From positions 1,178,001 through 1,242,000 of the forward strand of contig NZ_CP124613.1 of assembly GCF_029958905.1 (NCBI RefSeq): DNA of 64,000 bases, read 5' to 3'. The translations under genes and the position numbers were made by a program. Positions within the stretch are counted from its first letter, which is position 1, and each line of letters opens with the position of its first letter. This DNA is from Vibrio sp. YMD68 (GTDB lineage: Bacteria > Pseudomonadota > Gammaproteobacteria > Enterobacterales > Vibrionaceae). The notes below the pieces were generated by a model, which saw only the letters and a list, made by a program, of their open reading frames with translations, made no database searches and was not told the origin of the DNA. Below are positions 18,278-28,669 of this stretch, piece by piece.

Positions 18278-20263
18278 ATGTTCAATATCAAGTCATTACC
18301 TATGGCAATTTGTCTGGGTTTAGCGGCGCTATCGGGTTCAGCCGCGTCTGCTTCAGCCATGGCCGGTGAAATGGTCAACCCAGACGGTAACGTTGTTGTA
18401 GGGTACTGGCACAACTGGTGCGATGGTGCCGGGTATAAAGGAGGCAATTCACCATGCATGTCACTGGATGACATTAACCCTATGTATAATGTCGTCGACA
18501 TTTCTTTTATGAAGGTGTACGACACCGCGGAAGGACGAATTCCCACGTTTAAATTGGACCCAACGGTTGGGTTGTCTGAGCAAGAATTTATTAACCAGAT
18601 TGAGCAACTCAATCAGCAAGGCCGTTCTGTGTTACTTGCGTTAGGCGGCGCTGATGCCCACGTCGAGCTACAAAAAGGCGATGAACAAGCGTTTGCAGAA
18701 GAAATCATTCGTCTTACAGAGCAATACGGCTTTGATGGACTGGACATTGACCTTGAACAAGCCGCGGTGACCGCCGCAGACAACCAAATCGTTATTCCTG
18801 CTGCGCTTAAAATGGTCAAGGATCACTATGCTGCCGAGGGTAAGAACTTTTTAATTACGATGGCACCGGAGTTCCCTTACCTGACACAAGGCGGGAAATA
18901 CGTCCCTTATATTGATAATCTGGCGGGCTATTACGACTGGATCAACCCGCAATTTTACAATCAGGGCGGTGATGGAATCTGGGTAGATAGTGTAGGTTGG
19001 ATTGCTCAGAACAATGACGCACTCAAGCAAGAGTTTATTTACTACATTGCCGATTCGTTATCGAACGGAACGCGTGGATTTCATCAGATCCCGCACAACA
19101 AATTGGTGTTTGGGATTCCTGCCAACAATGATGCGGCAGCAACAGGTTATGTACAAAACCCACAGGATCTTTATGATGCGTTTGAACAGCTCAATCAACA
19201 AGGTCAGCCACTGCGTGGCGTAATGACCTGGTCTGTCAACTGGGACATGGGTACCGATGCTGGCGGTCGCGCTTACAATGAGCAATTTATTCGTGACTAT
19301 GGCCCTTATATTCATGGTCAAACGCCACCACCAGTCACTAGCAATGACCCTGTTCTAAAAGGCATTGATGATGCTCGTGTCGCGCATCAATCGTATTTTG
19401 ACCCGATGTCTGGTGTGACCGCAATGGACGATGAAGATGGTGACCTAACCCACCACATCACCGTTGAAGGCCAAGTTAATACTTCAAGTGTGGGTACCTA
19501 TGCGTTGACTTATCTGGTTGGAGACAGTGATGGCAACCAAACATCGAAAGTGCGTTCGGTTGAAGTGTACAGCTCGAAGCCTATCTTCAAGGGCGTGACC
19601 GATACTAATTTGAAGTTAGGTAGTGAGTTTGACTCGTTAGCTGGGGTGAGCGCCTCTGATGAAGAAGATGGTGATCTCTCTGATGTTATTGAAATTTATG
19701 GAGACGTAGAGGCAAACCGTTTGGGTTCGCAGACGCTGGTATACAGTGTTACAGACAGCGCAAATCAAACCACTACAGTAGAGCGTACGATACGCGTAGT
19801 CGATGAAAGCAGTTGCGCCGCTCCGTGGCAAACCAATAATGTTTATGAAGGCGGAGACCGTGTTTTACACGATGGCACAGTGTATGAGGCGGCATGGTGG
19901 ACACGCGGTGAACAACCGGGAAGCACAGGACAATGGGGCGTTTGGCGCGAAGTGACTGACGCAGGATGTGATGGCACCAATAATGGTGACAATGGCGCCG
20001 GTGATGACAATAGCAGTGGTGATGACAATAACAGTGGTGACACGGATAACGGCAGCGATACGGGTAATGAAAATGGTGACAGTAACGGTGGCAACGGCAA
20101 TACAGACAACGTCACCGAATGGATTCCTGGTCAAACACAAGCAAGCAATGGCGATATGGTTAGTTACCAAGGCTCTTGTTTTGTCGCGAAAAACAACCCA
20201 GGAGTTTGGGAAACGCCAACTCAAAGTGCAACCTGGTTTTGGGATGAAGTGTCTTGCCCATAA
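18278..20263 (+). CDS. Secreted GH18 chitinase with two CBM5/12 modules
   Basis: A 661-residue protein with AGGAG 7-8 bases before the ATG and a Sec signal peptide (SASAMAG). The GH18 barrel (about 36-345) carries the catalytic DxxDxDxE as DGLDIDLE, residues 153-160, with Glu160 the acid/base. Two DUF5011-like Ig domains follow (about 353-515; [20 protein letters not shown] and a second copy). Then come a CBM5/12 module (about 520-565; [28 protein letters not shown]), an Asp/Asn/Gly/Ser-rich linker and a C-terminal CBM5/12-like module ([16 protein letters not shown]). It hydrolyses beta-1,4 GlcNAc chains of chitin outside the cell. The divergent DUF1592 operon product has the same chitin-binding type. 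Confidence 0.94.
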   Translation: MFNIKSLPMAICLGLAALSGSAASASAMAGEMVNPDGNVVVGYWHNWCDGAGYKGGNSPCMSLDDINPMYNVVDISFMKVYDTAEGRIPTFKLDPTVGLSEQEFINQIEQLNQQGRSVLLALGGADAHVELQKGDEQAFAEEIIRLTEQYGFDGLDIDLEQAAVTAADNQIVIPAALKMVKDHYAAEGKNFLITMAPEFPYLTQGGKYVPYIDNLAGYYDWINPQFYNQGGDGIWVDSVGWIAQNNDALKQEFIYYIADSLSNGTRGFHQIPHNKLVFGIPANNDAAATGYVQNPQDLYDAFEQLNQQGQPLRGVMTWSVNWDMGTDAGGRAYNEQFIRDYGPYIHGQTPPPVTSNDPVLKGIDDARVAHQSYFDPMSGVTAMDDEDGDLTHHITVEGQVNTSSVGTYALTYLVGDSDGNQTSKVRSVEVYSSKPIFKGVTDTNLKLGSEFDSLAGVSASDEEDGDLSDVIEIYGDVEANRLGSQTLVYSVTDSANQTTTVERTIRVVDESSCAAPWQTNNVYEGGDRVLHDGTVYEAAWWTRGEQPGSTGQWGVWREVTDAGCDGTNNGDNGAGDDNSSGDDNNSGDTDNGSDTGNENGDSNGGNGNTDNVTEWIPGQTQASNGDMVSYQGSCFVAKNNPGVWETPTQSATWFWDEVSCP

Positions 20264-20358
20264 TCTAACGTGTCTTAGTACCTAACAAACGTTATTAGCT
20301 AACAAACGTTAATTTCAAATTGCGCATTTGTTAGGTAACACACAAAAGACAGCACACT

Positions 20359-20384
20359 AGAGGCAACAGCATTACGTTGCCTCT
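20359..20384 (+). terminator. Stem-loop terminator after the chitinase gene
   Basis: A 9-base stem AGAGGCAAC / GTTGCCTCT with an 8-base loop, followed by a T-rich stretch. It lies about 95 bases after the chitinase stop and between convergent genes. Confidence 0.6.
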
Positions 20385-20425
20385 TGATTCCTTCCTTTTA
20401 TTACGCTTTGTCCGTTTTATTGAGT

Positions 20426-21214
20426 TTATCTTGAAGCTTCAATACTGGCCTGAGTAAACGCAGGATAACCAGAAGGCCGAGCTTTGTTCAAATTGACTCG
20501 GAAATTGCTGTCTTTCAGCGGAATGGTCGCAGAGCCATAGTTAAAGCTGTTGAGCCTTTTCCTCATTGATTGATTAGATATTCCCTCTCCTGTTAATTGA
20601 TACCAACTGGTGATCGTCGGCGTTACCCAATAGCGGTAATAGTTTTCAGCAAGTTCTGTAGATTTGGCGAACCGAAAGGCGTGTGTTAGGAGCCCTTCTT
20701 TATGGTAAACAAACTTGATGTGATCACCTTGCATTGGCAACTGCCCAAGCGGTTTGGTCGTTAAGTTGCCGTGAGCGCTATAACTGCCGTGAGTAATAGC
20801 GCCATTTTTAGTCCACACAGCAACATACTCCCAATCATGGCGATGGCCAATACCATCCAACCAACGAAGTGCTTGATCTTTTTCAAAGTACAGAGAATAA
20901 AAATGCCCACAATACGAGTCCCCCTGACTTTCTATGCAAGCATAGCGATGCAATGTATTAGAAGTATCGAGGAAGCCTACATCTCGGCAGTTTTTATCCA
21001 ATGGCCCAGAATTATCTAGCCCTGAGTTTTGTTCTCCGCTGCGGCTTACACCAGCTGCCGGATAACAGCCATCCTCGTCAAAATCAAATACGGGCTCTTG
21101 GCCCAGAATCGTTATATCTGACGGTAAAGCTTCAGCCAATCTGCTAAAACCTTCTGCATTCACGTCAAAAGCCACTGAAATTATGGCTAAAGTACATAGA
21201 ATCTCATTTTTCAT
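20426..21214 (-). CDS. NPP1/NLP-family necrosis-inducing cytolysin
   Basis: A 262-residue secreted protein with a Sec signal ending VNAEG. It contains the family's hallmark heptapeptide GHRHDWE followed by YVAVW (about residues 121-132), which lines the metal-dependent membrane-damaging site of Nep1-like proteins. Pairs of cysteines around CRDVGFL, CIESQGDSYCG resemble the family's disulphides. Known family members are secreted toxins of fungi, oomycetes and some bacteria that damage target membranes; a haemolysin of Vibrio pommerensis has been described as NLP-like. The gene is monocistronic, minus strand, and lies just downstream of the split Rhs module, which may be coincidental. Confidence 0.9.
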   Translation of the reverse strand: MKNEILCTLAIISVAFDVNAEGFSRLAEALPSDITILGQEPVFDFDEDGCYPAAGVSRSGEQNSGLDNSGPLDKNCRDVGFLDTSNTLHRYACIESQGDSYCGHFYSLYFEKDQALRWLDGIGHRHDWEYVAVWTKNGAITHGSYSAHGNLTTKPLGQLPMQGDHIKFVYHKEGLLTHAFRFAKSTELAENYYRYWVTPTITSWYQLTGEGISNQSMRKRLNSFNYGSATIPLKDSNFRVNLNKARPSGYPAFTQASIEASR

Positions 21215-21418
21215 TGGTTCACCAATATTTTAAATAGTGATTTTCAAAATAAAATAAAGATCTATGTGGTACAAGAAATCAGAGTGTTTAATAAGTATAT
21301 GATTCATTACCAGTCGTATTTTAATTAGTAAAAATCATTTAATATGAACAGTAAAAAACTCTATCGGCTTATTTATTCGGTACTAAGTGTCATAAACGAT
21401 ACAAAGTGGATATATTTT

Positions 21419-22960
21419 TTATTCTTCTCTTCCGTAGAATGCTTCTTCATGTAAGGGAAGATGTGCATTAAGCGCCCAACTGCCCTTATAACCTATACGA
21501 ACAGTTCTCAACCCCTCTTTTAAAAACTCTAGTTTTGTTCCTTTATTCGCCAATTGCTTACGATTCAGGCTGGCCATGGTGCCATGATTAAATACGGTCA
21601 TCGTCATCGACGCTTTATTCATTGTCGAATCTTGGCCGTAGTAACCGGCTACGGCCAAGTTAGTTGCTGTGCTTTCTAAGGCATTAACGCCTATCGAACT
21701 TAACCGCTCGACGGTATTAGATAAACTTTGCTTTTTATTACTGTTTGTTTTGAGCTTAACCCTATATGTGTAGCTCGTTTTCATCGATTCAAGATTATAT
21801 TTCCCTCTTGATTTCGCAACTTTTAAACTGGCTAATGGAGAACTTGCGAGAACAAGGGTATCTGCTATAGCCCCTAGCCAAAGAGCTGCTTGGGTTAGCT
21901 TAGATGCCGTTAAACTGTTGGATGAACCGATCCCACCGCCGGTTGCCGATACGATTTGTGAAGTCACCCCTAAAGACCCCGCAGCACGACCAAGCTGCCC
22001 AGCAACCTTAACAGCGGTTGTTGCGGTCGATGAAATTGGAAGCAGAGCGGCGGTGAAAAAAAATGCCGCGGCAAAAATGTTGTACGTAATGTTTTCAGCC
22101 AGTTGAGCGGTTTCATCACTGGCGCCTGAAGCCAGTGCTATCGCGCCAGCACTGGCCCTAAAACCCTCGGTTAAGCCTGAAGCCACCCCAGTATAAATGA
22201 TTGCCTTGGTCGCAATGGCTGTAAACGAACCCACACTGGCCGCAGTGGCACCTGTCGCACCCGCTAAGTAACTAGCAGACGCTGCATAAGCACCCGCAAT
22301 GCTGCCTGCATAAGACACTGCGCCTGTTACCGCCCCTGCTGCCGTAGAAATCGCCGAACTCACCGATGCTATTACTGAAGAAATGAACGCGATGATAGCG
22401 GCGATAATGCCGTGCCCCGATGGATCCGTGATTCCGATGGGATTATTCATCGCAAAAGCATAGCCATTCCCCCCACCGACTCCGAACGGCGAAGCATTAC
22501 GATCGTATTGGCAAAATCGCCGTAATACGGGATTGTACCAGCGATACCCTTGGCCTAATGGATATAACCCCGTAGATGGATCCATACGTTCCCCATGAAA
22601 ACCCAGCATATTCCTTTGCAAAATATTGGATTCGAATAACATCGATTGTTCGCTCGCTAGAGCGCTATTACCAGGTATAGGAAGCAGAGAACCACACATC
22701 AAAAGAATGCTATTGTGCAAGAAATCCCGTCGTGATATTTCTGAAGGTCGGCTGCCCAAATTCTTAATGTCGGTAACAACCCATTTATCCTGTTCAGAAC
22801 GAGTGATGATCGCATCCTTCTGTTGTTGACACTTTTTTAGTGGTTGACCATGCCGATCAACCAGACCATGGTCATTATTCGACATCCTGACTCCATTCTT
22901 ATCCACTACTTTAGGCTTGAGAATATGTCGAACAAGAGTATTTAGGTTATCTTCCATCAT
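21419..22960 (-). CDS. Tat-signal Rhs-core protein with variable C-terminus (module A)
   Basis: A 513-residue protein. The start at 22960 was chosen because GAGGG lies 8 bases upstream and longer frames overlap the preceding gene. A long N-region leads to a twin-arginine motif SRRDFLHNSILL (Arg 77-78) and a hydrophobic stretch ending NSALA. Residues of about 118-183 are an Rhs-associated core (LGFHGERMDPSTGLYPLGQG to ITDPSGHG). The remainder is a long Ala/Gly/Ser-rich hydrophobic region, possibly membrane-inserting, and a basic unique C-terminus (about 400-513). In ordinary Rhs/TcC proteins the core is fused to the YD-repeat shell; here that shell is the preceding gene, 22 bases upstream. No immunity-like gene follows. 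Confidence 0.85.
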   Translation of the reverse strand: MMEDNLNTLVRHILKPKVVDKNGVRMSNNDHGLVDRHGQPLKKCQQQKDAIITRSEQDKWVVTDIKNLGSRPSEISRRDFLHNSILLMCGSLLPIPGNSALASEQSMLFESNILQRNMLGFHGERMDPSTGLYPLGQGYRWYNPVLRRFCQYDRNASPFGVGGGNGYAFAMNNPIGITDPSGHGIIAAIIAFISSVIASVSSAISTAAGAVTGAVSYAGSIAGAYAASASYLAGATGATAASVGSFTAIATKAIIYTGVASGLTEGFRASAGAIALASGASDETAQLAENITYNIFAAAFFFTAALLPISSTATTAVKVAGQLGRAAGSLGVTSQIVSATGGGIGSSNSLTASKLTQAALWLGAIADTLVLASSPLASLKVAKSRGKYNLESMKTSYTYRVKLKTNSNKKQSLSNTVERLSSIGVNALESTATNLAVAGYYGQDSTMNKASMTMTVFNHGTMASLNRKQLANKGTKLEFLKEGLRTVRIGYKGSWALNAHLPLHEEAFYGREE

Positions 22961-22982
22961 GTTATTACCCTCTATATAAAAA

Positions 22983-25900
22983 CTAATTGATCGTTTTATA
23001 GCCAAATGGCAAGTAAATATAGTTTTTGTCTTCATATTCCCCGAAACTAATTTCTGAGAGTACGCTACCATTTTTATCAAGTGCGAAAAATTGATGAAGC
23101 ATAGAATTGTTACCATTGTACAAACGAAGTATGGGTTTATTTAAATAGCGAAGGTAGCTAGTACTTCCTTCTTGGCTGACTTCATTAATAAGTTGATCGC
23201 CTCGATATAGGTATGAGATTACACTCCCGTCACCTTCTTTACTGATTAGTTGCCCTTCTGCATTATAAGAATAGTTTGATATTACTTCATCTAATTCATC
23301 TTTCACTGATACTAGATGATCATCGTCATCATAAATATAAGATCGATTTTTTTCATCTACTATAATGTTTCCTCGTTCATCATATTCAACACTGATTGTA
23401 TTCATCTCTGGGTGGCTGTGTTCTATACTGGTTAATTGTGTAGGATCAGATAAATTATCGTAATGGTAGACTTCTATATCTTCACTTTCATCATTAAAAA
23501 TAGAGACAACAGTACTGATATTGTCAAAGCCGTCATAGGTGAAAGTTTGACTCTCAACTTCAAACCCATTAATGTTATTAGGGCGTTCCGACCCCGATAT
23601 ACTATAGCGTAAGAGGCGACTTTTTTCGTCGTAGCTGAATTCTTCTTTCTGTAAAACCACACCTTCTTTTGATTTTTCTTTTGAGATTATTCTATCCGCT
23701 AGATCAAATTCTGTTTTTAGGGAAAATAGGATATTTCCTGATTTTGTTATTATTCTATTTGTTTCTCTAGTGAAACAATCCCAATAGATATGGTGATCCA
23801 CTCGGTTAGTTACTCTTTCATCTAAGTCATGGCAAGACTGAGTGATTAACCTATTATATTTATCGTATTCAAAGTTAGTGACATGAATTTTATTTTTACT
23901 ATTTTTTTCTATTTCAATCAGGTTTTTTTTACTATCATAAGTGTAGCGTTCGATATTACCTAGGTAATCGGTATACGACAGTAAAACACCTAAAATAGAA
24001 TAAGTATATATTGATTCATAATGCGCACCATTTACTGTTCTTATTTCTTTAATAAGCCTTCCTTGCGAGTCATATTCATAGCTGTTTCTGCTATTTTCAT
24101 TCTCACTAGAAATGAGTTTACCTGTCACAGAGTCATACTCAAATTTGAGATGACTCAAGTTTGTGGATGCACTGGTATTTTTTTTCAGTAATGGATCATA
24201 ATCAAATGACCATATTTTTTGTTGCGCTGTAATGAGTTCGCTTGGATTGGTCTGACTGCCTGAGTATGAATAATGCGTTGTATTTCCTCCCTGTGTCTCA
24301 GAGGTGATCCTTTGTAACCCATCATAAACTCGCTCACCGACTACGGTATTGGACACACATATTTCAGTAATCAATGAATCTGTCGAATGCAAAGCGTATT
24401 TTAATGTTTTGACCGAGTTAGTTGGATCTTTAACCGAAAGGCTTCGCCCCAAATAATCGTAAGAATAATAGGAAGAATGCCCAAAAGGATCGGTTGCTTT
24501 GACGGTTTGGCCGTGACTATCGTAGAATCGTTGGCTAATCGAATCGAATTGACCGTCAGAGGTAAACCTCGATTCATTAACCGGTTTACCGTTGATATCA
24601 TATTGAATAATATCGTAAGACAGACCCTCTATTCCCGTTTTTGTCGTTAGTTGTACAGGATCGAACTTACTGAGTAATACGTTTCCATTAGGCATTACCG
24701 TGTGATCCAGTTCCCCAAATATATTGTAATAATATCGCGTGGTATATTCTATTGGCTCACTGTCATGCCAATCACGTTCAATTGAATATAAGACTCGACT
24801 TTCTACATCATAATGAGTTTCGCCAATGGTTCTGAAATTACCTGATTCATCCTCAGACAAATGGTAAACTTCTCGGCCCATGCCGTCATAAATAAATTTC
24901 TGTTGGTGCCCTTTGGAACCGGTGATCAAGAGACTGTTATTACCTTGCGTATAATCGTAATCAAACTTTTTAATGGCGCAGCGATCGGTCTCGGGTGCAA
25001 CCTCTATCATCGTATATTGACCATTTTCGTTGTAAGTATAACGAGTGGCCAAACCTTCGTGATCAACCTTGCTTATTAGGTTTCCAGAATAAATGTCTTG
25101 CGTTTCCATCCGTGTTGCTGACTTTCCATCGAACCCTTTCATGGTAATGTAAGAAATGCGCTCATGATTTATAAATTGGTAATCAAAAGAGATAGAACCA
25201 CAAGCGTTACCTTGCAGTGACACCAGTATGTTTGACACAAGCCCACATGAACCAGGAATAGATAAATCTTGAAAATATGAACTTGCCGTTGTTTCACCAT
25301 AAGAGGTACGAACTTCAGTTTCAACGATACATTCTTTGTCATTTAGGCTTGTGATCAATGCATATCGATACCTTTTCCAGACACTCTCTTCACCATATTC
25401 GGTACTGGCCGGTTGTGTTTCTGTTTTTTCTAAATAACAAATAAAACCATAAGGGTGTGGTGGGCAGTCACCACTTTTCCCTTCAACCGGGTAATAGTCT
25501 AATACGGTTTCGGTCCCATCTTTATCGCGCTCAAAAATACAGTTCCCGTAATCGTCGAATTTGTATTCCAAAACTTCAGAGCGTTGCTCTCCGTTATTGT
25601 AATACGTTGTTTTTTCCTTCTGTATATAAGAATAGTTATCAGGTTGTTCCTCTATACTTTTGTTGAGGTCGGCGAAATACTCGAGGTCAACTTCTTTATA
25701 AAGTGCGCTATCTCTAGTGTATGTTTCCGATTCAAGTAAATGATATTTATTATATGTCCTTTCAATGAGTAATGAACCATCGACGGTTTCCTTACTAGAA
25801 TACCTGTAATCTGATTCCGTTTTAAAAAGCATATCGACACCATCTTCCCATTTAAGATTACTTCCTCGACCAAGATAGTTCGTTAAAGAATATTCGTACT

Positions 25901-26774
25901 GACTCACTATATGAGGCTGATTCAAACCTGGTACAAGTGTATGAATTTTAACGAATGGAACTGATTTTATGCCTTTACTTCCCTTCGGAAGAAGGTGCCC
26001 TTTATAAGAGTAATCTACCCGCTCAATAAGTCCTGAGTGGTGTTCAACTTTTTTAATTAAATAATTGTTTAATTCATCAATATATTGATATTCAATCTTT
26101 GTGTTTAACTGACTGTTATTAACCATAGACATACTACTGAGTAATACACCATGGCCATGTGATCTCTTACTCAGTAAATAAGTTCGAGAATATCCTCCAC
26201 TCACATTTTCACTATTTATGACTGAATAATATTTATGACTCCAATGATCGATTGAAATTGAATGACCATATGAATCACTCACTTTGCTTAAAGAGTAGTT
26301 ACCATTAAAATATTGATAAGAATAATGTATTTCATGCCCTAGATTTGAAACAGTCTTAATCAATTTACCAGAGTCATAATCTATATAATCTATACTACTA
26401 TTTTTATAGACTACTTTTATCGTAGTATTCTTATTTACCAAGTATGCTCTAACATCTTTTGTTTTACGATGTGGCATAAAAAACTCGTTGGAATTATTGC
26501 TAAGTATAGTTTCAAAGCTTTTACCAGAGCCTAACGTTAGCCTTCGATTAATCTTGTTGTAACCAGGCATACTTAATGACCAACCTAAACCAAAACCTTC
26601 ATCATTGTGATTAAGGCAATTATGGCTAATAGATAGTTGAAAATTTGGCCCAGAAAGTCGATTTGAAAGCAATTCTCCCAGAGTAAAACTTATAGAATAA
26701 CTTCCTGTGCGAGGGTCTACACCAGAATTAACAAATTCTGAAAAATTAAATGCATTACTGACTATATCACTCAT
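22983..26774 (-). CDS. Rhs/YD-repeat shell protein lacking its core (module A)
   Basis: A 1263-residue protein (start at MSDIVSNAFN, GGTGG upstream; the ATG at 26789 lacks a ribosome site). The N-terminus NAFNFSEFVNSGVDPRTGSYS, split here by its motif, is typical of the Pseudomonas-like Rhs/TcC family, followed by GFGLGWSLSMPGY. The rest is dense YD repeats (for example YDSQGRLIKEIRT). It ends at YIYLPFGYKTIN, exactly where normal Rhs chains continue into LGFNGE and the core; that part is the next gene. No signal peptide is seen. It is exactly as long as its paralogue at 33525-37316. The likely role is a cocoon-like shell around the C-terminal partner (inferred from TcB/TcC structures). Confidence 0.88.
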   Translation of the reverse strand: MSDIVSNAFNFSEFVNSGVDPRTGSYSISFTLGELLSNRLSGPNFQLSISHNCLNHNDEGFGLGWSLSMPGYNKINRRLTLGSGKSFETILSNNSNEFFMPHRKTKDVRAYLVNKNTTIKVVYKNSSIDYIDYDSGKLIKTVSNLGHEIHYSYQYFNGNYSLSKVSDSYGHSISIDHWSHKYYSVINSENVSGGYSRTYLLSKRSHGHGVLLSSMSMVNNSQLNTKIEYQYIDELNNYLIKKVEHHSGLIERVDYSYKGHLLPKGSKGIKSVPFVKIHTLVPGLNQPHIVSQYEYSLTNYLGRGSNLKWEDGVDMLFKTESDYRYSSKETVDGSLLIERTYNKYHLLESETYTRDSALYKEVDLEYFADLNKSIEEQPDNYSYIQKEKTTYYNNGEQRSEVLEYKFDDYGNCIFERDKDGTETVLDYYPVEGKSGDCPPHPYGFICYLEKTETQPASTEYGEESVWKRYRYALITSLNDKECIVETEVRTSYGETTASSYFQDLSIPGSCGLVSNILVSLQGNACGSISFDYQFINHERISYITMKGFDGKSATRMETQDIYSGNLISKVDHEGLATRYTYNENGQYTMIEVAPETDRCAIKKFDYDYTQGNNSLLITGSKGHQQKFIYDGMGREVYHLSEDESGNFRTIGETHYDVESRVLYSIERDWHDSEPIEYTTRYYYNIFGELDHTVMPNGNVLLSKFDPVQLTTKTGIEGLSYDIIQYDINGKPVNESRFTSDGQFDSISQRFYDSHGQTVKATDPFGHSSYYSYDYLGRSLSVKDPTNSVKTLKYALHSTDSLITEICVSNTVVGERVYDGLQRITSETQGGNTTHYSYSGSQTNPSELITAQQKIWSFDYDPLLKKNTSASTNLSHLKFEYDSVTGKLISSENENSRNSYEYDSQGRLIKEIRTVNGAHYESIYTYSILGVLLSYTDYLGNIERYTYDSKKNLIEIEKNSKNKIHVTNFEYDKYNRLITQSCHDLDERVTNRVDHHIYWDCFTRETNRIITKSGNILFSLKTEFDLADRIISKEKSKEGVVLQKEEFSYDEKSRLLRYSISGSERPNNINGFEVESQTFTYDGFDNISTVVSIFNDESEDIEVYHYDNLSDPTQLTSIEHSHPEMNTISVEYDERGNIIVDEKNRSYIYDDDDHLVSVKDELDEVISNYSYNAEGQLISKEGDGSVISYLYRGDQLINEVSQEGSTSYLRYLNKPILRLYNGNNSMLHQFFALDKNGSVLSEISFGEYEDKNYIYLPFGYKTIN

Positions 26775-26973
26775 GGTAGAACCACCCATTACATTTTATT
26801 ATTGAAAGTTATAATAACATCGACATTATCACTGTTATTGTATATTAAAGTCACTATCAGATAGATAGCCTTTTATTATTATATATCCTTGACGTTTTCA
26901 TATTGGTGATCTCTATTGGTTTTAATACTGTATTACTTTACAGGCTAGATATTTTTAAGACTGCATTATTTTT

Positions 26974-28143
26974 TCAAATTATTCTTCCAACAGAAATTCG
27001 ATGTTCCGTTCCCCACCTGTCGACTATGACTAATTCTGGATGCCGGTTTTTAATTTCTTCAAGTAATTTCTCAGATATTTTTTTTGAACAAGAGTCTGAA
27101 TTGGCACTTATGTAGACCCTTTCTGGGGGTAAGTAGCACCCATTATAAGAAGATTTGTATACACCTCCGTTTTCAACCCATATCGTGTCGTAGGTTGGCC
27201 CTTGCTTGTTATACGGGATAGATAAAACATTCAGAATGTGAGTTGAACCATTCACTAGCGCATTTAATTCTTCAGTTACAGATTTAATATTAATCTCCAG
27301 AAGTCGACCCAAAGTTAAATAATTAAAATATTGCGATTCAGGCATAGAGAAATGATATGTTTTATTATCCGACCAATAGACCGAAGTATCCAATCCGGCA
27401 AATTTTACTTGAGCACTGTTGTAAATTAATACTTGACGATTTTCCGGCGAGCTATCGATATAAATTGAATGGATTGTTCCTTCTAATCGAGCGGGTCCCA
27501 CTAACGCTTTTAGGTTAGTGAAGTGCCGCAGATCATTTTTTTCTTCTAAGTCCTCCTCGTCTATAACCTGGGTGGATGAAAATTGGTTGCTAGGGATAGT
27601 ATTAGGTGCAATTGCTTCCACCGTAATAGTTGGCTCACTGTATTCGCAACTTGTCTCGATGTATCCGCTTTTCAGCGTAACTTCAGCACATATATCAATC
27701 GTTTGAATCACTTCTGACGATAAATAAATAGTTTGTGTATGTTTATGAGTGGAAGTGACATTAATATTCGACATAATCCGATGTGATTGGTATGTATAAC
27801 TCGAACCAAAGGGATTCCCTTGCGTTGTTTTTAAAAATTCATTGGACTGAACGTACTTTCCCTGACTGATATAATACTCGTCTGTTTCTCCCAAGGGGGA
27901 TCGGTATAGCCAGCCTAGATCCTGAATATCAGTTTCATCTTGTTCACGGATTAATTTAATCCAATCAACTTCCTCTCCTTCTTCAAGCTCAACCGATATA
28001 AATATTTCTATCTGATTTTTTCCATTGGAAAATATTTGACCCTGGTCAGAACCAGATAGACTGATGGCAATTTCTTTCACTGAATAATCTGTGGAAAAAG
28101 CCTGTGGAGACAAAAATATGACTAATAAAATTAAAGATTTCAT
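26974..28143 (-). CDS. Secreted beta-rich protein, first gene of module A
   Basis: A 389-residue protein with a Sec signal (MKSLILLVIFLSPQAFSTDYS) and AAGG about 8 bases before the start. No known domain was recognised. It aligns by eye with the product at 37464-38498 over its first half (IFSNGKNQIEIFISV against IYANGNMQVRLNVLY, and QTIYLSSEVIQTIDICAEV against EQFYLSTNSSNADILLCVEL), and both end in a WGT/YGN...I.V/IKR-like strand. It precedes the Rhs shell by about 200 bases in the same direction. Function unknown; because it is exported by Sec it may be an adhesin or a delivery partner. Confidence 0.7.
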   Translation of the reverse strand: MKSLILLVIFLSPQAFSTDYSVKEIAISLSGSDQGQIFSNGKNQIEIFISVELEEGEEVDWIKLIREQDETDIQDLGWLYRSPLGETDEYYISQGKYVQSNEFLKTTQGNPFGSSYTYQSHRIMSNINVTSTHKHTQTIYLSSEVIQTIDICAEVTLKSGYIETSCEYSEPTITVEAIAPNTIPSNQFSSTQVIDEEDLEEKNDLRHFTNLKALVGPARLEGTIHSIYIDSSPENRQVLIYNSAQVKFAGLDTSVYWSDNKTYHFSMPESQYFNYLTLGRLLEINIKSVTEELNALVNGSTHILNVLSIPYNKQGPTYDTIWVENGGVYKSSYNGCYLPPERVYISANSDSCSKKISEKLLEEIKNRHPELVIVDRWGTEHRISVGRII

Positions 28144-28219
28144 ATAAGAGCCTTGTGGTTAAAGGTGCCTATAATTAATATCATCTATAGACACTGGTAA
28201 AGAAACTTATCGATAGGGA

Positions 28220-28669
28220 CTAGTCCACTTCTGGGACCACTATTCGGACCGAAGACACTTTTCCATTTAACCCGTTGTCTTCATAATAAGTGACGCTCAC
28301 TGATTCATCTGAGTAACTCTGTTCAAAACTCCCTATGATATAGTCGGTAAAAATATCTTCCTTCACCTTAATAACTATGTAGTCATCATTTGTTGATAGT
28401 TTTGGGTCATCATAGATTCGGATGCTAGTCCCTTCTGGTACATCTCTTAGTGTTAACGACCTCGCTTCATCATTGTCGCAACCGTAATCATCCTTTTTAA
28501 AATTGACCGTTTCATGAACGCCAGGAAGAACAACTAAATTACAAACTGTATGTTGCGTTGCTTGACTCCCTTCATAAAAAACAAATTCAGGGACTATGGA
28601 AGCATTGGCATTAAGCGTCAATATTGTTGAACACGTGATCAGCATTACTTGTTTAGAGATATATTTCAT
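28220..28669 (-). CDS. Small secreted beta/gamma-crystallin-like protein
   Basis: A 149-residue protein with a Sec signal (LNANAS) and AAGGG 8 bases before the ATG. After it lie FYEGSQATQ, CDNDEARSLTL, IYDDP and NGLNGKVSSVRI, a pattern that suggests a beta/gamma-crystallin-like fold as in some calcium-binding bacterial proteins. It is upstream of and in line with module A (77-base gap). Module B has no equivalent, so it may be an accessory. Function unknown. Confidence 0.6.
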   Translation of the reverse strand: MKYISKQVMLITCSTILTLNANASIVPEFVFYEGSQATQHTVCNLVVLPGVHETVNFKKDDYGCDNDEARSLTLRDVPEGTSIRIYDDPKLSTNDDYIVIKVKEDIFTDYIIGSFEQSYSDESVSVTYYEDNGLNGKVSSVRIVVPEVD

